Shown here: one piece after another, positions 1 through 9,733 of the stretch
Numbering within the stretch: the first letter of the stretch is position 1
Layout of the letters: the number at the start of each line of letters is the position of its first letter
Source: Variovorax ginsengisoli
Lineage (GTDB): Bacteria; Pseudomonadota; Gammaproteobacteria; Burkholderiales; Burkholderiaceae_C
Direction: 5' to 3'
NCBI RefSeq assembly: GCF_006438845.1
Contig: NZ_RCZJ01000002.1
Location: 695,145 to 759,144, forward strand
Length of the DNA stretch: 64,000 nt
Made by a program: the position numbers and the translations under genes
Notes under the pieces: generated by a model
What the model saw: only the letters and a program-made list of their open reading frames with translations
Told to the model about the DNA's origin: nothing
Database searches by the model: none

Positions 1-50
1 CCTACGATTCCGGCCACGACAAAGAAGCACCTCGCGTGCGCCGGAGACCC

Positions 51-1073
51 ATGGATTCGACCTTTCCCGACCCCCCACGCGCGCTGGCGCTGTACCGCAC
101 GATGGCACGCATTCGCGCCTTCGAGAACGCCGCCGAGATCGCCAGCCAGGGCGGCGTGAGCGCCTATGGCCAGCAGGCCACCGGCACCGTGCGCGTGCGC
201 GGGCCGCTGCACCTGTCGACCGGCCAGGAGGCCGTGCCCGCCGGCGTGTGCGCACACCTGAAGCCAGCCGATTACCTCACGTCCACCCACCGCGGTCACG
301 GCCACACTTTGGCCAAGGGCGCCGACCTCGACCGCATGATGGGCGAGCTCTTCGGCAAGGCGACGGGCTTCAACGGCGGCAAAGGCGGCTCGATGCACAT
401 CGCCGACTTCTCGGTCGGCATGCTGGGCGCCAACGGCGTGGTGGCCGCCGGCCTGCCGATCGCGGTCGGCGCGGCCCATGCGCAGAAACTGCAGAAACGC
501 GATGCCATCACCGTCTGCTTCTTCGGCGACGGTGCCATCAACCGCGGGCCGTTTCTCGAAGCGTTGAACTGGGCGCAGGTGTACCGACTGCCGGTGCTCT
601 TCGTCTGCGAGGACAACCGCTGGAGCGCCACCACGGCCAGCGGCCCGATGACGGCCGGCGAAGGAGCCTCAGCGCGCGCCGAGGCGCTGAGCATTGCCGC
701 CACGCAGGTCGACGGCAACGACGTGTTCGCGGTGCACGCCACCGCGGCGCGGCTGGTCGACCAGGTGCGCAGCGGCAACGGTCCGCGACTGCTGCACGCG
801 ATGACTTATCGCGTGAAGGGCCATGTGTCGGTCGACCCGGCCGCCTACCGCGACCCGGCCGAGCTCGCCGCCGCGCTGGAAACCGACCCGATCGCACGCG
901 CGCGCGCCGTGTGCACGCAACATGGCCTCGCCACGGCCGCGATCGATGCGATCGACGCCGACGCCCACGCCGAAGTGGAGGCCGCGTTGGCGGCCGCCGC
1001 CGCGGCGCCGTGGCCCGACGCCGGCGCAGCCTTCACCGACATCCAGACCACGGGGGCCGGCCAATGGCACTGA
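51..1073 (+). CDS. Thiamine-diphosphate 2-oxoacid dehydrogenase, E1 alpha subunit
   Basis: Alpha subunit of a heterotetrameric E1 of the pyruvate/acetoin/branched-chain dehydrogenase type, which decarboxylates a 2-oxoacid or acetoin with thiamine diphosphate. The 340-residue protein is the usual size. It shows the STHRGHGH stretch at residues 78-85, GGKGGSMH near 109-116, and the diphosphate-binding motif GDG at 159-161 with its partner Asn in CEDN at 186-189. I chose the ATG at 51, behind a CCGGAGA-like ribosome site, over the in-frame GTG at 36. The stop overlaps the start of the beta-subunit gene. Substrate cannot be read from sequence: acetoin, pyruvate or branched-chain use are all possible. 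Confidence 0.88.
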   Translation: MDSTFPDPPRALALYRTMARIRAFENAAEIASQGGVSAYGQQATGTVRVRGPLHLSTGQEAVPAGVCAHLKPADYLTSTHRGHGHTLAKGADLDRMMGELFGKATGFNGGKGGSMHIADFSVGMLGANGVVAAGLPIAVGAAHAQKLQKRDAITVCFFGDGAINRGPFLEALNWAQVYRLPVLFVCEDNRWSATTASGPMTAGEGASARAEALSIAATQVDGNDVFAVHATAARLVDQVRSGNGPRLLHAMTYRVKGHVSVDPAAYRDPAELAAALETDPIARARAVCTQHGLATAAIDAIDADAHAEVEAALAAAAAAPWPDAGAAFTDIQTTGAGQWH

Positions 1074-2041
1074 GCAACGACACCCTCACCGAACTCAGCT
1101 ACGCCGAGGCCGCCGTGCTGGCGCTGCAGCGCGAAATGGAAACCGATCCGAAGGTCGTCGTGCTGGGCGAAGACGTCGGCCGCGGCGGCATCTTCGGGCA
1201 GTACAAGGGCCTGCAGCAGCGCTTCGGCGACCAGCGAGTGATCGACACGCCGATCAGCGAGGCGGCCATCATGGGTGCCGGCGTCGGCATGGCGCTCGCG
1301 GGGCTGCGGCCGGTGGTCGAGATGCGCGTGGTCGACTTCGCGCTGTGCGGCATGGACGAACTGGTCAACCAGGCCGCCAAGAACCGCTTCATGTTCGGCG
1401 GACAAGGCCGGGTACCGCTGGTGGCGCGCATGCCCGGCGGCATCTGGGATGCGTCGGCGGCGCAGCATTCGCAGTCGCTCGAAGCGTGGTTCGCGCACAT
1501 GCCGGGCCTGGTGGTGGTGAGCCCGTCGACCCCGCAGGACAACTACAGCCTGCTGCGATCGGCGCTGCAGTGCGGCGACCCGGTGGTGTACATCGAGCAC
1601 AAGGGACTGTGGGGCGCGCGCGGACCGGTGGACGAAAGCCTCGACGTTCCACTGGGCCAAGCCGCAAGACTTCGCGATGGCGATGCGCTGACGATGGTGA
1701 GCTGGGGCAAGCAGGTGCAGGCCTGTGCCGATGCCTGCGATGCGCTCGCGCAGCAAGGGATCGCCGTCGACCTGATCGATCTGCGCACGCTGTGGCCATG
1801 GGACCGCGAGACGGTGCTGGCCTCGTGCGCGCGTACGCGTCGGCTGCTGGTCGTGCACGAGGCGGTGCAGGCGGCGGGCTTCGGCGCGGAGATCGCCGCC
1901 ACGGCCGCCGAAGCCACTGGCTGCCGCATCGCGCGGCTGGGCGCACCGCGCATTCCGGTGGGCTACGCGGCAGTATTGGAAGCGCAGTCGCGGGTGAGCG
2001 CAGAAGCCATCGCAGCGGCGGCTGATCGGCTGCTTGGCTGA
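1064..2041 (+). CDS. Thiamine-diphosphate 2-oxoacid dehydrogenase, E1 beta subunit
   Basis: Beta subunit partner of the preceding E1 alpha; together they form the alpha2-beta2 decarboxylase that loads acyl groups onto the lipoyl domain of an E2 enzyme. The 325-residue protein has the family N-terminus with LGEDVGRGGIFGQYKGL, the DTPISEAAIMG segment with the cofactor-activating Glu at about residue 66, and a C-terminal transketolase domain (DLRTLWPWD, HEAV). The ATG at 1064 lies ten bases inside the alpha gene, so the two are translationally coupled. No E2 or E3 gene follows; the next gene is a solute receptor. Any partner genes must lie before the window or elsewhere. Confidence 0.88.
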   Translation: MALSNDTLTELSYAEAAVLALQREMETDPKVVVLGEDVGRGGIFGQYKGLQQRFGDQRVIDTPISEAAIMGAGVGMALAGLRPVVEMRVVDFALCGMDELVNQAAKNRFMFGGQGRVPLVARMPGGIWDASAAQHSQSLEAWFAHMPGLVVVSPSTPQDNYSLLRSALQCGDPVVYIEHKGLWGARGPVDESLDVPLGQAARLRDGDALTMVSWGKQVQACADACDALAQQGIAVDLIDLRTLWPWDRETVLASCARTRRLLVVHEAVQAAGFGAEIAATAAEATGCRIARLGAPRIPVGYAAVLEAQSRVSAEAIAAAADRLLG

Positions 2042-2130
2042 TCGACTGAAAGTCCGAGCACCGCCTGGCGTAGGCTGAACGGGGGTTTCACCTGCGACAC
2101 CGCGGCGGGGTTCGCCTGTACAAAGCGCGG

Positions 2131-3156
2131 ATGAACTTTTCTACCCGTTCCGCTCGTCTCTCCCGCCGTGCCGCGCTGTCCGCTGCCGCGGCAGGCGCAC
2201 TGTTTTTGCTCTCCGCACCGACCTGGGCGCAAGGCACCTGGCCCAGCAAACCGGTACGCATCGTCGTCCCCTTCGCGGCCGGCGGCACCACCGACATCCT
2301 GGCGCGTGCCATGGCGCCCGAACTGTCGAAGGCCTTCGGCCAGCAGTTCATCGTGGACAACCGCGCGGGCGCCGGCGGCAACGTGGGCAGCGACATCGTC
2401 GCCAAGTCGCCGAACGACGGCTACACGCTGCTGATGGGCACCGTCGGCACGCACGGCATCAACCGCGCGCTGTACCCCAAGCTGCCCTTCGACCCGATCA
2501 AGGACTTCGTGCCGATCACGCTGGTGGCCGCCGTGCCCAACGTGATGGAAATGAACACCGAGAAGGCGAAGTCACTGAACATCCGCAACGTGCAGGACTT
2601 CATCAAGTACGCCAAGGCGAATCCGGGCAAGCTCAACATGGCGTCGAGCGGCAGCGGCACGTCGATCCATCTGGCGGGCGAGCTCTTCAAGAGCATGACA
2701 GGCAGCTTCATGACGCACATTCCGTACAAGGGATCGGGCCCGGCCCTGCTCGACATGGTCGGCGGCAATGCCGACGTGATGTTCGACAACCTGCCGTCGT
2801 CGATGCAGCAGATCAAGGGCGGCAAGCTGGTGGCGCTGGCGGTGACGAGCTCGAAGCGCTCGCCGGCGTTGCCTGACGTCCCGACCGTCGAAGAGGCCGG
2901 CGGACCCGCCCTGAAGGGCTTCGAAGCGAGCTCATGGTTCGGCCTGCTGGCGCCTGCCGGCACACCGGCCGACATCGTCAACCGGATTCAGCAGGAAGTG
3001 CAGAAGTCGCTCGGAACTCCGAGCATGCAGGAAAAACTGCTCGCCCAGGGCGCCATCCCGAGCGGCAATTCACCGGCCGAATTCGCCAAGCACATCGACA
3101 ACGAGCACAAGAAGTGGGCGAAGGTCGTGAAGGATTCCGGAGCCAAGGTCGACTGA
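2131..3156 (+). CDS. Bug/TctC-family periplasmic solute receptor
   Basis: Periplasmic binding protein of the Bug (TctC-like) family, which usually bind carboxylates, aromatic acids or amino acids. The 341-residue protein has a signal peptide with a twin Arg ([12 protein letters not shown]) and an Ala-rich stretch cleaved after about WAQG near residue 31. It then carries the family hallmarks [26 protein letters not shown], and [14 protein letters not shown] in the middle. There is no adjacent TctA/TctB permease, the normal state for orphan Bug receptors in Comamonadaceae. Its position after the E1 genes hints at uptake or sensing of that pathway's substrate, but this is inference. Confidence 0.88.
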   Translation: MNFSTRSARLSRRAALSAAAAGALFLLSAPTWAQGTWPSKPVRIVVPFAAGGTTDILARAMAPELSKAFGQQFIVDNRAGAGGNVGSDIVAKSPNDGYTLLMGTVGTHGINRALYPKLPFDPIKDFVPITLVAAVPNVMEMNTEKAKSLNIRNVQDFIKYAKANPGKLNMASSGSGTSIHLAGELFKSMTGSFMTHIPYKGSGPALLDMVGGNADVMFDNLPSSMQQIKGGKLVALAVTSSKRSPALPDVPTVEEAGGPALKGFEASSWFGLLAPAGTPADIVNRIQQEVQKSLGTPSMQEKLLAQGAIPSGNSPAEFAKHIDNEHKKWAKVVKDSGAKVD

Positions 3157-3158
3157 GG

Positions 3159-3485
3159 CTACACCCCCCAGACGACGTCCTTGCCCTCGGCGGCGGAGCG
3201 CTTGAGCATGTCGATCAGCGGCGCGGCCCGCTGGTGCAGCGCGACATGTTCGCGCTCGGCCGGCTCGTCGTGGTTCTCGGCGGCGAACTGGTCGCCGTTG
3301 TGGCGGTTCTGCCCTTGTTCATGGCTCACCGCGGCTTCGAGCGCCGAAACGGCGGCAGGAATCTGTTCGCTGGTGATGATGCCCTGCGGGCCAGGTGCCT
3401 TGCCGATGATGTCCAGCAGTTGGCGGGCATTGGGTTCGAGCATCACGACGTCGGCGGTCGCTTGAGATTTGAATCGGTAGAGCAT
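3159..3485 (-). CDS. DUF1840 domain protein
   Basis: A 108-residue cytoplasmic protein matching my memory of DUF1840, a small family of betaproteobacteria with the opening MLYRFKSQATADVVMLEPN and a LLDIIGK segment. No catalytic motif is visible; the rest is charged and probably helical (ALEAAVSHEQ, LIDMLKRSAAEG). I chose the ATG at 3485, where family similarity begins; a longer in-frame reading upstream is only the shadow of cfa. It converges on the Bug gene with two bases between stops and lies five bases after the cfa stop on the same strand, so it is probably co-transcribed with cfa. Function unknown. Confidence 0.8.
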   Translation of the reverse strand: MLYRFKSQATADVVMLEPNARQLLDIIGKAPGPQGIITSEQIPAAVSALEAAVSHEQGQNRHNGDQFAAENHDEPAEREHVALHQRAAPLIDMLKRSAAEGKDVVWGV

Positions 3486-3490
3486 TTTCT

Positions 3491-4756
3491 TTAGGTATAG
3501 ATGAAGTCCCGGGTGAAAGGGTACACCGATTGCGCACCGCGCATTCGGCCGCCCTTCACGTCGCCGTCGGGACGTGTCGCCAGCATCTGGTGCAGCGAGA
3601 TCCATCCACGCTCGAAACTCATCGCCGAACCCGCCAGGTACAGGCGGTAGGCCCGCAGGATGCGTTCGGCGCGCTCGTCCTCGCCGCTGGTGCGGCGAAG
3701 CACGGCGCGCGCATCGTCCAGTTGTGCCTCCAACGCGTCCGACCAAGCCCAGAGCGTGCGCGCGTAATGCGGCCGGAGGTTTTCGGTGTCGACCATCTCC
3801 AGGCCAGCCTCGGCCATGTCACGCAGCACGTGCGTCACGTGCAGCAGTTCTCCACCCGGGAAGATGTATTTCTCGATGAAGTCGCCCATGCCGGCGCCCA
3901 GCTGCTGGTGGTCGAGCCGGCCGGAGGTGATGCCGTGGTTCATCACGAGGCCGCCCGGCGCCAGCAGCGCGTGGATCTGCTGGAAGTAGGCCGGCATGTT
4001 GGCGCGGCCGACGTGCTCGAACATACCGACCGACGAGACCTTGTCGAAACGCACCGACGGATCGAGCGAGCGGTAGTCGCGCAACTCGACGCGCACCCGG
4101 CCCCCCAGCCCCTTGGCCTCGATGAGCCGCGACACGTGGGCATGCTGGTTCTTCGACAGCGTGATGCCGGTAGCGTCGACACCGTAGTGCTCGGCCGCCC
4201 ACAGCAGCAGGCCGCCCCAGCCGGAACCGATGTCGAGGAAGCGCTGGCCGGGCTGCAGCATCAGCTTGCGGCAGATGTGATCGAGCTTGGCCTCCTGCGC
4301 CTGGGCGAGCGTGAGGTCGGCGGTGCGGTAGTAGGCGCACGAATAGACCCGCCGCGGGTCGAGCCACAGGGCATAGAAGTCGTCGGAGACGTCGTAGTGG
4401 AACGCGATCTGTGCCGCGTCCTTTCCCAACGTGTGTGCGCCACGCGACTTGGCGCGCCGCATCATGCGCGACCACCATCCGGTGTCGGTCTCGGCGGGGT
4501 TGCCGGGAAGCAGACCTGCTGCCGCGTCGGTCAGGTCGCGCATGGCGCCTTCGATCTGTACCCGACCCTCGACATAGGCTTCGCCGATGGCGCCGACCTG
4601 GCGCGCCGCCAGTTTGGCCAGCGAGGTCCAATCGTCGAAGGCCAGCGTGACCCGCGACCCGGGCCGAGAAACCGTCCTGCCGTCCGGCAGCTGCAGGGCG
4701 ATGGGCACCGGCAGCGCAGCCAGTTGCGACTCGATCTTCGGTATCAGGCTCGGCAT
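3491..4756 (-). CDS. cfa: Cyclopropane-fatty-acyl-phospholipid synthase
   Basis: Transfers a methylene group from S-adenosylmethionine to unsaturated acyl chains of membrane phospholipids, a stationary-phase and acid-stress adaptation. The 421-residue protein has an N-terminal lipid-binding domain, HYDVSDDFY at 120-128, YSCAYY at 138-143, the SAM motif LDIGSGWGG at 174-182, and a C-terminal catalytic half with EKYIFPGG and the YxxTL...W pattern of the family. I start at the ATG at 4756, where conservation begins; in-frame ATGs at 4780 and 4825 are possible. A good promoter sits immediately upstream with almost no room for a leader (see 4764-4792). DUF1840 follows five bases downstream. Confidence 0.92.
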   Translation of the reverse strand: MPSLIPKIESQLAALPVPIALQLPDGRTVSRPGSRVTLAFDDWTSLAKLAARQVGAIGEAYVEGRVQIEGAMRDLTDAAAGLLPGNPAETDTGWWSRMMRRAKSRGAHTLGKDAAQIAFHYDVSDDFYALWLDPRRVYSCAYYRTADLTLAQAQEAKLDHICRKLMLQPGQRFLDIGSGWGGLLLWAAEHYGVDATGITLSKNQHAHVSRLIEAKGLGGRVRVELRDYRSLDPSVRFDKVSSVGMFEHVGRANMPAYFQQIHALLAPGGLVMNHGITSGRLDHQQLGAGMGDFIEKYIFPGGELLHVTHVLRDMAEAGLEMVDTENLRPHYARTLWAWSDALEAQLDDARAVLRRTSGEDERAERILRAYRLYLAGSAMSFERGWISLHQMLATRPDGDVKGGRMRGAQSVYPFTRDFIYT

Positions 4757-4763
4757 GGAAACG

Positions 4764-4792
4764 ATTCTTGCTAGCGCCATGACGCTCGTCAA
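4764..4792 (-). promoter_or_regulatory. Candidate sigma70-type promoter for cfa
   Basis: On the minus strand TTGACG (4787-4792) is followed by a 17-base spacer and AAGAAT (4764-4769), a 5/6 and a 4/6 match to consensus. Transcription would start near 4757, one base before the ATG chosen for cfa, implying a leaderless or nearly leaderless message unless an in-frame downstream start is used. No convincing ribosome site precedes that ATG. Confidence 0.5.
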
Positions 4793-4818
4793 CCCGGGGC
4801 CCCCAGCCCTCGTCCCCA

Positions 4819-4853
4819 TTGACACCCGAATGTTTATGTCTAAACTATTTATT
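4819..4853 (+). promoter_or_regulatory. Candidate promoter and operator of the aminobenzoyl-CoA operon
   Basis: A perfect TTGACA (4819-4824), a 16-base spacer and TAAACT (4841-4846) form a promoter whose start would fall near 4853, two bases before the ATG at 4855. No ribosome-binding site precedes that ATG, so the message is probably leaderless. The -10 region is unusually AT-rich and carries overlapping dyads: TTTA-tgtc-TAAA (4833-4844) and TAAA-cta-TTTA (4841-4851). These are the obvious candidate operator for the MarR-type regulator encoded as the operon's second gene. Confidence 0.5.
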
Positions 4854-4854
4854 C

Positions 4855-7206
4855 ATGAACATCCTCGCACCCGGACTCCAGCGCATCCTCTGTATCGGTG
4901 GCGGCCCCGCCGGGCTGTATTTCGCCCTGTTGATGAAGGCGCGGCACCCGCAGCTCGAGATCACCGTGGTCGAGCGCAACCGCCCCTTCGACACTTTCGG
5001 CTGGGGCGTGGTGCTGAGCGACCAGACGCTGGCGAACCTGGCCAAGGCCGAGGCCGGGACGGCCGGGCTCATCGGCGAGGCCTTCCACCACTGGGACGAC
5101 ATCCAGGTGTTTTTCAAGGACAAGCAGGTGCGCTCGGGCGGCCACGGCTTCTGCGGCATCGGCCGCAAGCGCTTGCTGAACATCCTGCAGGAGCGCTGCC
5201 TCGCGCTGGGCGTGAACCTGGTGTTCGAAACCGACGCCACCGACGACCAGGTGCTGGCCGCGCAGTACAAGGCCGACCTCGTGATCGCCGCCGACGGCCT
5301 CAACAGCCGCATCAGGACGCGCTACGCCGAGGTGTACCAGCCCGACGTCGACACGCGCAAATGCCGCTTCGTCTGGCTCGGCACGCACCAGACCTTCGAG
5401 GCTTTCACCTTCGCCTTCGAACAGACGGAGCACGGCTGGTTCCAGGCGCACGCGTACCAATTCGACGACGCGACCTCGACCTTCATTGTCGAGACGCCCG
5501 AAGAAGTGTGGAAGGCCCACGGCCTCGACCAGATGGAACAGGCCGAGGCCGTGGCCTTCTGCGAAAAGCTCTTCGCCAAGTACCTCGGTGGCCATGCGCT
5601 CATCAGCAACGCATCGCACCTGCGCGGCTCGGCGAACTGGATCCGCTTCCCGCGCGTGATCTGCAAGCACTGGACGCACCGCGTCGACATCGGCGGCAAG
5701 ACGGTGCCTGTGGTGCTGATGGGCGACGCGGCCCACACGGCGCACTTCTCGATCGGCTCGGGCACCAAGCTGGCGCTGGAAGACGCCATCGATCTGGCCG
5801 ACGAGTTCGGCCACGGCGGCAGCATCGACGAGGTGCTGACCGGCTACGAGGCGCGCCGCAGCGTCGAGGTGCTGAAGATCCAGAACGCCGCGCGCAACTC
5901 GACCGAGTGGTTCGAGAACGTCTCGCGCTACACCGGCATGCAGATCGAACAGTTCGCCTATTCGATGCTCACGCGCAGCCAGCGCATCAGCCACGAGAAC
6001 CTGCGGCTGCGCGACGCCAAATGGCTCGGCGGCTATGAAAAGTGGCTGGCCGGCGGCAAGCAGATCCCGCCGATGCTCACACCCTTCAAGGTGCGTGGGC
6101 TCGAACTGAAGAACCGCATCCTGGTGTCGCCGATGGCGACCTACAGCGCGGTCGACGGCGTGCCGCAGGACTTCCACCTGGTGCACCTCGGCGCACGCGC
6201 ACTGGGCGGCGCGGCGCTGGTCTTCGTCGAGATGACCAGCCCGACGCCAGAGGGCCGCATCACGCCGGGCTGCCCCGGCCTGTACTCCGACGAACAGGGC
6301 GCGGCTTTCAAGCGCATCGTCGACTTCGTGCACGCGCAGAGCAGCGCGAAGATCGGCATTCAGCTCGGCCACAGCGGGCCCAAGGGCTCGACGCAGGTCG
6401 GCTGGGAAGGCACCGACGAGCCGCTGCCCACTGGCAACTGGGCGTTGATGGCCGCGAGCGCGATGGCCTATGGCGAACAGAACCAGACGCCGGCCGCGAT
6501 GACGCGCACCGACATGGATGTGCTTCGCGACCAGTTTGTCGCATCGACGAAGCGTGCGGCCGACGCCGGCTTCGACTGGCTCGAGCTGCACTGCGCGCAC
6601 GGCTACGTGCTCGCATCTTTCCTCAGCGCGCTCACCAACCAGCGCACCGACGAGTACGGCGGCGACATCGCGGCCCGCGCACGCTACCCGCTCGAAGTGT
6701 TCGCAGCGATGCGCGCAGCCTGGCCCGAAGAGCGGCCGATGAGCGTGCGTATCTCCGCGCACGACTGGGCGCCCGGCGGCAACACCGACGACGACGCCGT
6801 TGCGATCGCTCGCCTGTTCAAGGACGCGGGCTGCGACTTCATCGACGTGTCGTCCGGCCAGACCACGCGCGCCGCCCAACCCATCTACGGCCGCATGTAC
6901 CAGACGCCCTTCGCCGACCGCATCCGCAACGAGGTCGGCATCGCGACCATCGCCGTCGGCGCCATCACCGACGCCGACCAGGCCAACAGCATCATCGCGG
7001 CCGGCCGCGCCGACCTGTGCGCCGTCGCGCGACCGCACCTGGCCGACCCGGCCTGGACGCTGCACGAAGCCGCCAAGCTGCAGAGCCGTTACGTCGATTG
7101 GCCGAAGCAATACACGGCAGGCCGCGACCAGATGTACCGCGAGATCGCCAAGCAGCAAGCAATGGCGGCGGTGCCGGTGAACGTCGCCAGCGAAGAGGAG
7201 CGCTGA
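4855..7206 (+). CDS. Fused FAD monooxygenase / old-yellow-enzyme reductase, 2-aminobenzoyl-CoA monooxygenase/reductase type
   Basis: Two-domain flavoprotein that hydroxylates and then reduces an aromatic acyl-CoA ring, destroying aromaticity without a ring-cleavage dioxygenase. The 783-residue protein has an N-terminal monooxygenase domain with GGGPAG at 15-20, AADG at 145-148 and GDAAHTAHF near 290. From about residue 402 it has an OYE/YqjM-like domain with [13 protein letters not shown], the substrate-binding CAHGYVL near 580, and [14 protein letters not shown]. Related fusions are annotated as salicylyl-CoA 5-hydroxylase; the ligase and Rid gene downstream favour the 2-aminobenzoyl-CoA enzyme known from Azoarcus evansii. 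The ATG at 4855 is chosen since the Rossmann fold starts just after it; a longer reading from 4819 begins inside the promoter. Confidence 0.87.
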   Translation: MNILAPGLQRILCIGGGPAGLYFALLMKARHPQLEITVVERNRPFDTFGWGVVLSDQTLANLAKAEAGTAGLIGEAFHHWDDIQVFFKDKQVRSGGHGFCGIGRKRLLNILQERCLALGVNLVFETDATDDQVLAAQYKADLVIAADGLNSRIRTRYAEVYQPDVDTRKCRFVWLGTHQTFEAFTFAFEQTEHGWFQAHAYQFDDATSTFIVETPEEVWKAHGLDQMEQAEAVAFCEKLFAKYLGGHALISNASHLRGSANWIRFPRVICKHWTHRVDIGGKTVPVVLMGDAAHTAHFSIGSGTKLALEDAIDLADEFGHGGSIDEVLTGYEARRSVEVLKIQNAARNSTEWFENVSRYTGMQIEQFAYSMLTRSQRISHENLRLRDAKWLGGYEKWLAGGKQIPPMLTPFKVRGLELKNRILVSPMATYSAVDGVPQDFHLVHLGARALGGAALVFVEMTSPTPEGRITPGCPGLYSDEQGAAFKRIVDFVHAQSSAKIGIQLGHSGPKGSTQVGWEGTDEPLPTGNWALMAASAMAYGEQNQTPAAMTRTDMDVLRDQFVASTKRAADAGFDWLELHCAHGYVLASFLSALTNQRTDEYGGDIAARARYPLEVFAAMRAAWPEERPMSVRISAHDWAPGGNTDDDAVAIARLFKDAGCDFIDVSSGQTTRAAQPIYGRMYQTPFADRIRNEVGIATIAVGAITDADQANSIIAAGRADLCAVARPHLADPAWTLHEAAKLQSRYVDWPKQYTAGRDQMYREIAKQQAMAAVPVNVASEEER

Positions 7207-7689
7207 ATGGACCTCGAAGCGCGCGCGCACAGCGAACACCCCGAAGAACTGCGGCTCTGGCTGCGGCTGCTCACCTGCACCCAACTGGTTGAAAAGGAAG
7301 TGCGTAACGGACTGCGCGAGCAGTTCGCCACCACGCTGCCGCGCTTCGACCTGATGTCGCAACTCGAGCGTTCGCCCGACGGTTTAAAGATGAACGAGCT
7401 GTCGCGCCGCATGATGGTGACCGGCGGCAACGTGACCGGCATCACTGACCAGTTGGTGGCCGAAGAGTTGGTCGAGCGCGTCAACGTCGAAGGCGATCGG
7501 CGCGCCTGGCGCGTGCGCCTCACCACGCGCGGCCGCAAGCTGTTCCATGAGATGGCGCAGCAGCACGAAGCCTGGATCGTCGAGGCCTTCGCCGGCCTCA
7601 ACGCCAAGGAGATCTCGCAACTCCACAAGCTGCTCGGCAAGGTCAAGCAGCACACCACCCCCTTCACGACAACGACGGAGACGGCATGA
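7207..7689 (+). CDS. MarR-family transcriptional regulator
   Basis: A 160-residue winged-helix repressor-type protein. The DNA-binding core runs about residues 45-110, with [22 protein letters not shown] as recognition region (split across helices) and the wing [14 protein letters not shown], followed by a C-terminal dimerisation helix. The start ATG follows the TGA of the monooxygenase gene directly, and the stop overlaps the next start as ATGA, so it is an integral operon member. Such regulators in aromatic acyl-CoA operons usually respond to the CoA ester; the likely operator is the AT-rich dyad at 4833-4851. Ligand is inferred, not seen. Confidence 0.88.
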   Translation: MDLEARAHSEHPEELRLWLRLLTCTQLVEKEVRNGLREQFATTLPRFDLMSQLERSPDGLKMNELSRRMMVTGGNVTGITDQLVAEELVERVNVEGDRRAWRVRLTTRGRKLFHEMAQQHEAWIVEAFAGLNAKEISQLHKLLGKVKQHTTPFTTTTETA

Positions 7690-8540
7690 AGCATTACATC
7701 GGCGCGGGCAACCCCATGCACGCGCAATTCGAGGCCAAGGCTGGCTATACGGCGACGCATTTCCAGTGGTCGTATGAGGACGGCGTGGGCACCGTCACGC
7801 TCAACCGACCCGACCGCAAGAATCCGCTGACCTTCCAGTCGTACGCCGAACTGCGCGACCTGTTCCGCGCGCTGCACTTCGCGACCGACGTGAAGGTGGT
7901 GGTCGTCACCGGGGCCGGCGGCAATTTCTGCTCGGGTGGCGACGTGCACGAGATCATCGGCCCGCTCACGAAGATGAGCATGCCGGAAATGCTCGAGTTC
8001 ACGCGCATGACCGGCGATCTGGTGAAGGCGATTCGCCAGTGCCCGCAGCCGATCATCGGCGCGATCGACGGCATCTGCGCCGGTGCCGGCGCGATGATCG
8101 CGCTGGCTTGCGACATCCGCTACGGCACGCCCGCGACGCGCACCGCCTTTCTGTTCACGCGTGTCGGCCTGGCCGGCGCAGACATGGGCGCCTGCGCCCT
8201 GCTGCCGCGCATGATCGGGCAAGGGCGCGCGTCGGAGCTGTTGTTCAGCGGCCGGGCGATGAAGGCCGAGGAAGGCTTGGCCTGGGGCTTCTTCAACGCG
8301 CTGCATGAGAGCGACGCGGTGCTCGACGCGGCCACCATGATGGCACGCGAACTCGCGGCCGGCCCGACCTTCGCGCACGGCATGACCAAGACGATGCTGT
8401 CGCAGGAATGGTCAATGACCATCGAACAAGCCATCGAGGCCGAGGCGCAGGCGCAAGCGATCTGCATGCAGACCGCGGACTTCACGCGCGCCTACGAGGC
8501 CTTCGCGTCGAAGCAGAAACCTGTGTTCGGTGGGGACTGA
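7686..8540 (+). CDS. Enoyl-CoA hydratase/isomerase family protein of the aminobenzoate pathway
   Basis: Crotonase-fold enzyme expected to hydrate, isomerise or hydrolyse the alicyclic acyl-CoA made by the upstream monooxygenase/reductase. The 284-residue protein has the two oxyanion-hole segments [15 protein letters not shown] (about residues 76-90) and [20 protein letters not shown] (about 121-140), then [19 protein letters not shown]. The last stretch has Asp-Met-Gly where many hydratases have a Glu-bearing loop, so chemistry other than simple hydration is possible. It begins in an ATGA overlap with the MarR gene and ends two bases before the acyl-CoA dehydrogenase start. Confidence 0.85.
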   Translation: MKHYIGAGNPMHAQFEAKAGYTATHFQWSYEDGVGTVTLNRPDRKNPLTFQSYAELRDLFRALHFATDVKVVVVTGAGGNFCSGGDVHEIIGPLTKMSMPEMLEFTRMTGDLVKAIRQCPQPIIGAIDGICAGAGAMIALACDIRYGTPATRTAFLFTRVGLAGADMGACALLPRMIGQGRASELLFSGRAMKAEEGLAWGFFNALHESDAVLDAATMMARELAAGPTFAHGMTKTMLSQEWSMTIEQAIEAEAQAQAICMQTADFTRAYEAFASKQKPVFGGD

Positions 8541-8542
8541 CG

Positions 8543-9730
8543 ATGTCGGCATCCAAGGTCGACCCTTCGACAGCGCATCTCGCGCTGCCCTTCTTCGACG
8601 ATGCGCACCGCGAACTCGCGCGCGGCCTGCTGCCGTGGGCCGCGGCGCAAGACGTCGACGAGCGCGACGACCGCGCAGCCTGCCGCGACTGGGTGAAGCG
8701 CCTCGGCAACGGCGGCTGGCTGCGCTATTGCGTGCCCGCGGCTTTCGGCGGTGCGCTCGAAAAGCTCGATTCGCGTGCACTCGTGCTACTGCGGGAGACG
8801 CTCGCCTTCCATTCGCCGCTGGCCGATTTCGCGTTCGCGATGCAGGGGCTGGGCAGTGGCGCGATCACGCTGGCCGGCAACGCGTCGCAACAGGCCGAGT
8901 ACCTGAGTGCCGTCGCGCGTGGCGACAAAATCGCGGCCTTCGCACTGAGCGAACCCGAGGCCGGCTCCGACGTCGGCGCCATGGCGATGCAAGCCGTCGA
9001 CACCGGCACTGCGTGGCGCCTGGACGGCGCAAAGACGTGGATCAGCAATGGCGGCATCGCCGACTTCTACTGCGTGTTCGCCAAGACCGACCCAAATGGC
9101 GGCACGCGCGGCATCACGGCCTTCATCGTCGATGCCGATGCCAAAGGCCTCGACACCAGCGAGCGCATCGAGGTGATGGCACCGCATCCGCTCGCAACGC
9201 TGCGCTTTGGTGCCTGCGATGTGCCACACGGTGCACAGCTCGGCGAACTGAACGGCGGCTTCAAGCTGGCGATGCGTACGCTCGACATCTTTCGTGCGTC
9301 GGTGGCAGCAGCTGCGCTTGGCATGGCACGGCGCGCATTGAGTGAAGCCATCGCACATGCGAAGTCGCGCCGCATGTTCGGACAGACGCTGGCCGACTTC
9401 CAGCTCACGCAGGCGAAGCTCGGCGACATGGCGGCGCTCGTCGACAGTGCCGCCTTGTTGACGTACCGCGCCGCTTGGATGCGCGACGAAGGCGAACGTA
9501 CAGGCAAGCCCTTCGGCGACTACACCGCGGCCGCGGCGATGGCCAAGATGTGCGCCACCGAGAACGCGCAGCGCGTGATCGACATGGCGGTGCAGATGCA
9601 CGGCGGCAGCGGCGTGCAAGTGGGCATGAAAGTTGAAAGTCTCTACCGCGACATCCGCGCGCTTCGCATCTACGAAGGCGCGACGGAGGTCCAGCAACTG
9701 ATCATCGGCAAATCCGTATTGCGGGGGTAG
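8543..9730 (+). CDS. Acyl-CoA dehydrogenase family protein
   Basis: FAD enzyme of the acyl-CoA dehydrogenase superfamily, 395 residues, expected to oxidise the alicyclic CoA intermediate in a beta-oxidation-like sequence. Visible hallmarks are the FAD/substrate signature [16 protein letters not shown] near residues 132-147, [22 protein letters not shown] near 352-362, and the catalytic-Glu region [10 protein letters not shown] near 374-383. I chose the ATG at 8543, two bases after the previous stop, because similarity starts there; an upstream in-frame extension is out-of-frame hydratase sequence. The next gene starts three bases after its stop. Confidence 0.9.
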   Translation: MSASKVDPSTAHLALPFFDDAHRELARGLLPWAAAQDVDERDDRAACRDWVKRLGNGGWLRYCVPAAFGGALEKLDSRALVLLRETLAFHSPLADFAFAMQGLGSGAITLAGNASQQAEYLSAVARGDKIAAFALSEPEAGSDVGAMAMQAVDTGTAWRLDGAKTWISNGGIADFYCVFAKTDPNGGTRGITAFIVDADAKGLDTSERIEVMAPHPLATLRFGACDVPHGAQLGELNGGFKLAMRTLDIFRASVAAAALGMARRALSEAIAHAKSRRMFGQTLADFQLTQAKLGDMAALVDSAALLTYRAAWMRDEGERTGKPFGDYTAAAAMAKMCATENAQRVIDMAVQMHGGSGVQVGMKVESLYRDIRALRIYEGATEVQQLIIGKSVLRG

Positions 9731-9733
9731 ACC

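Noticed and set aside
4849..7362. Long minus-strand frame opposite the monooxygenase/reductase
   Set aside because: Arg/Val/Gly-rich translation without recognisable domains; the plus-strand gene has intact flavin motifs and fits the operon.
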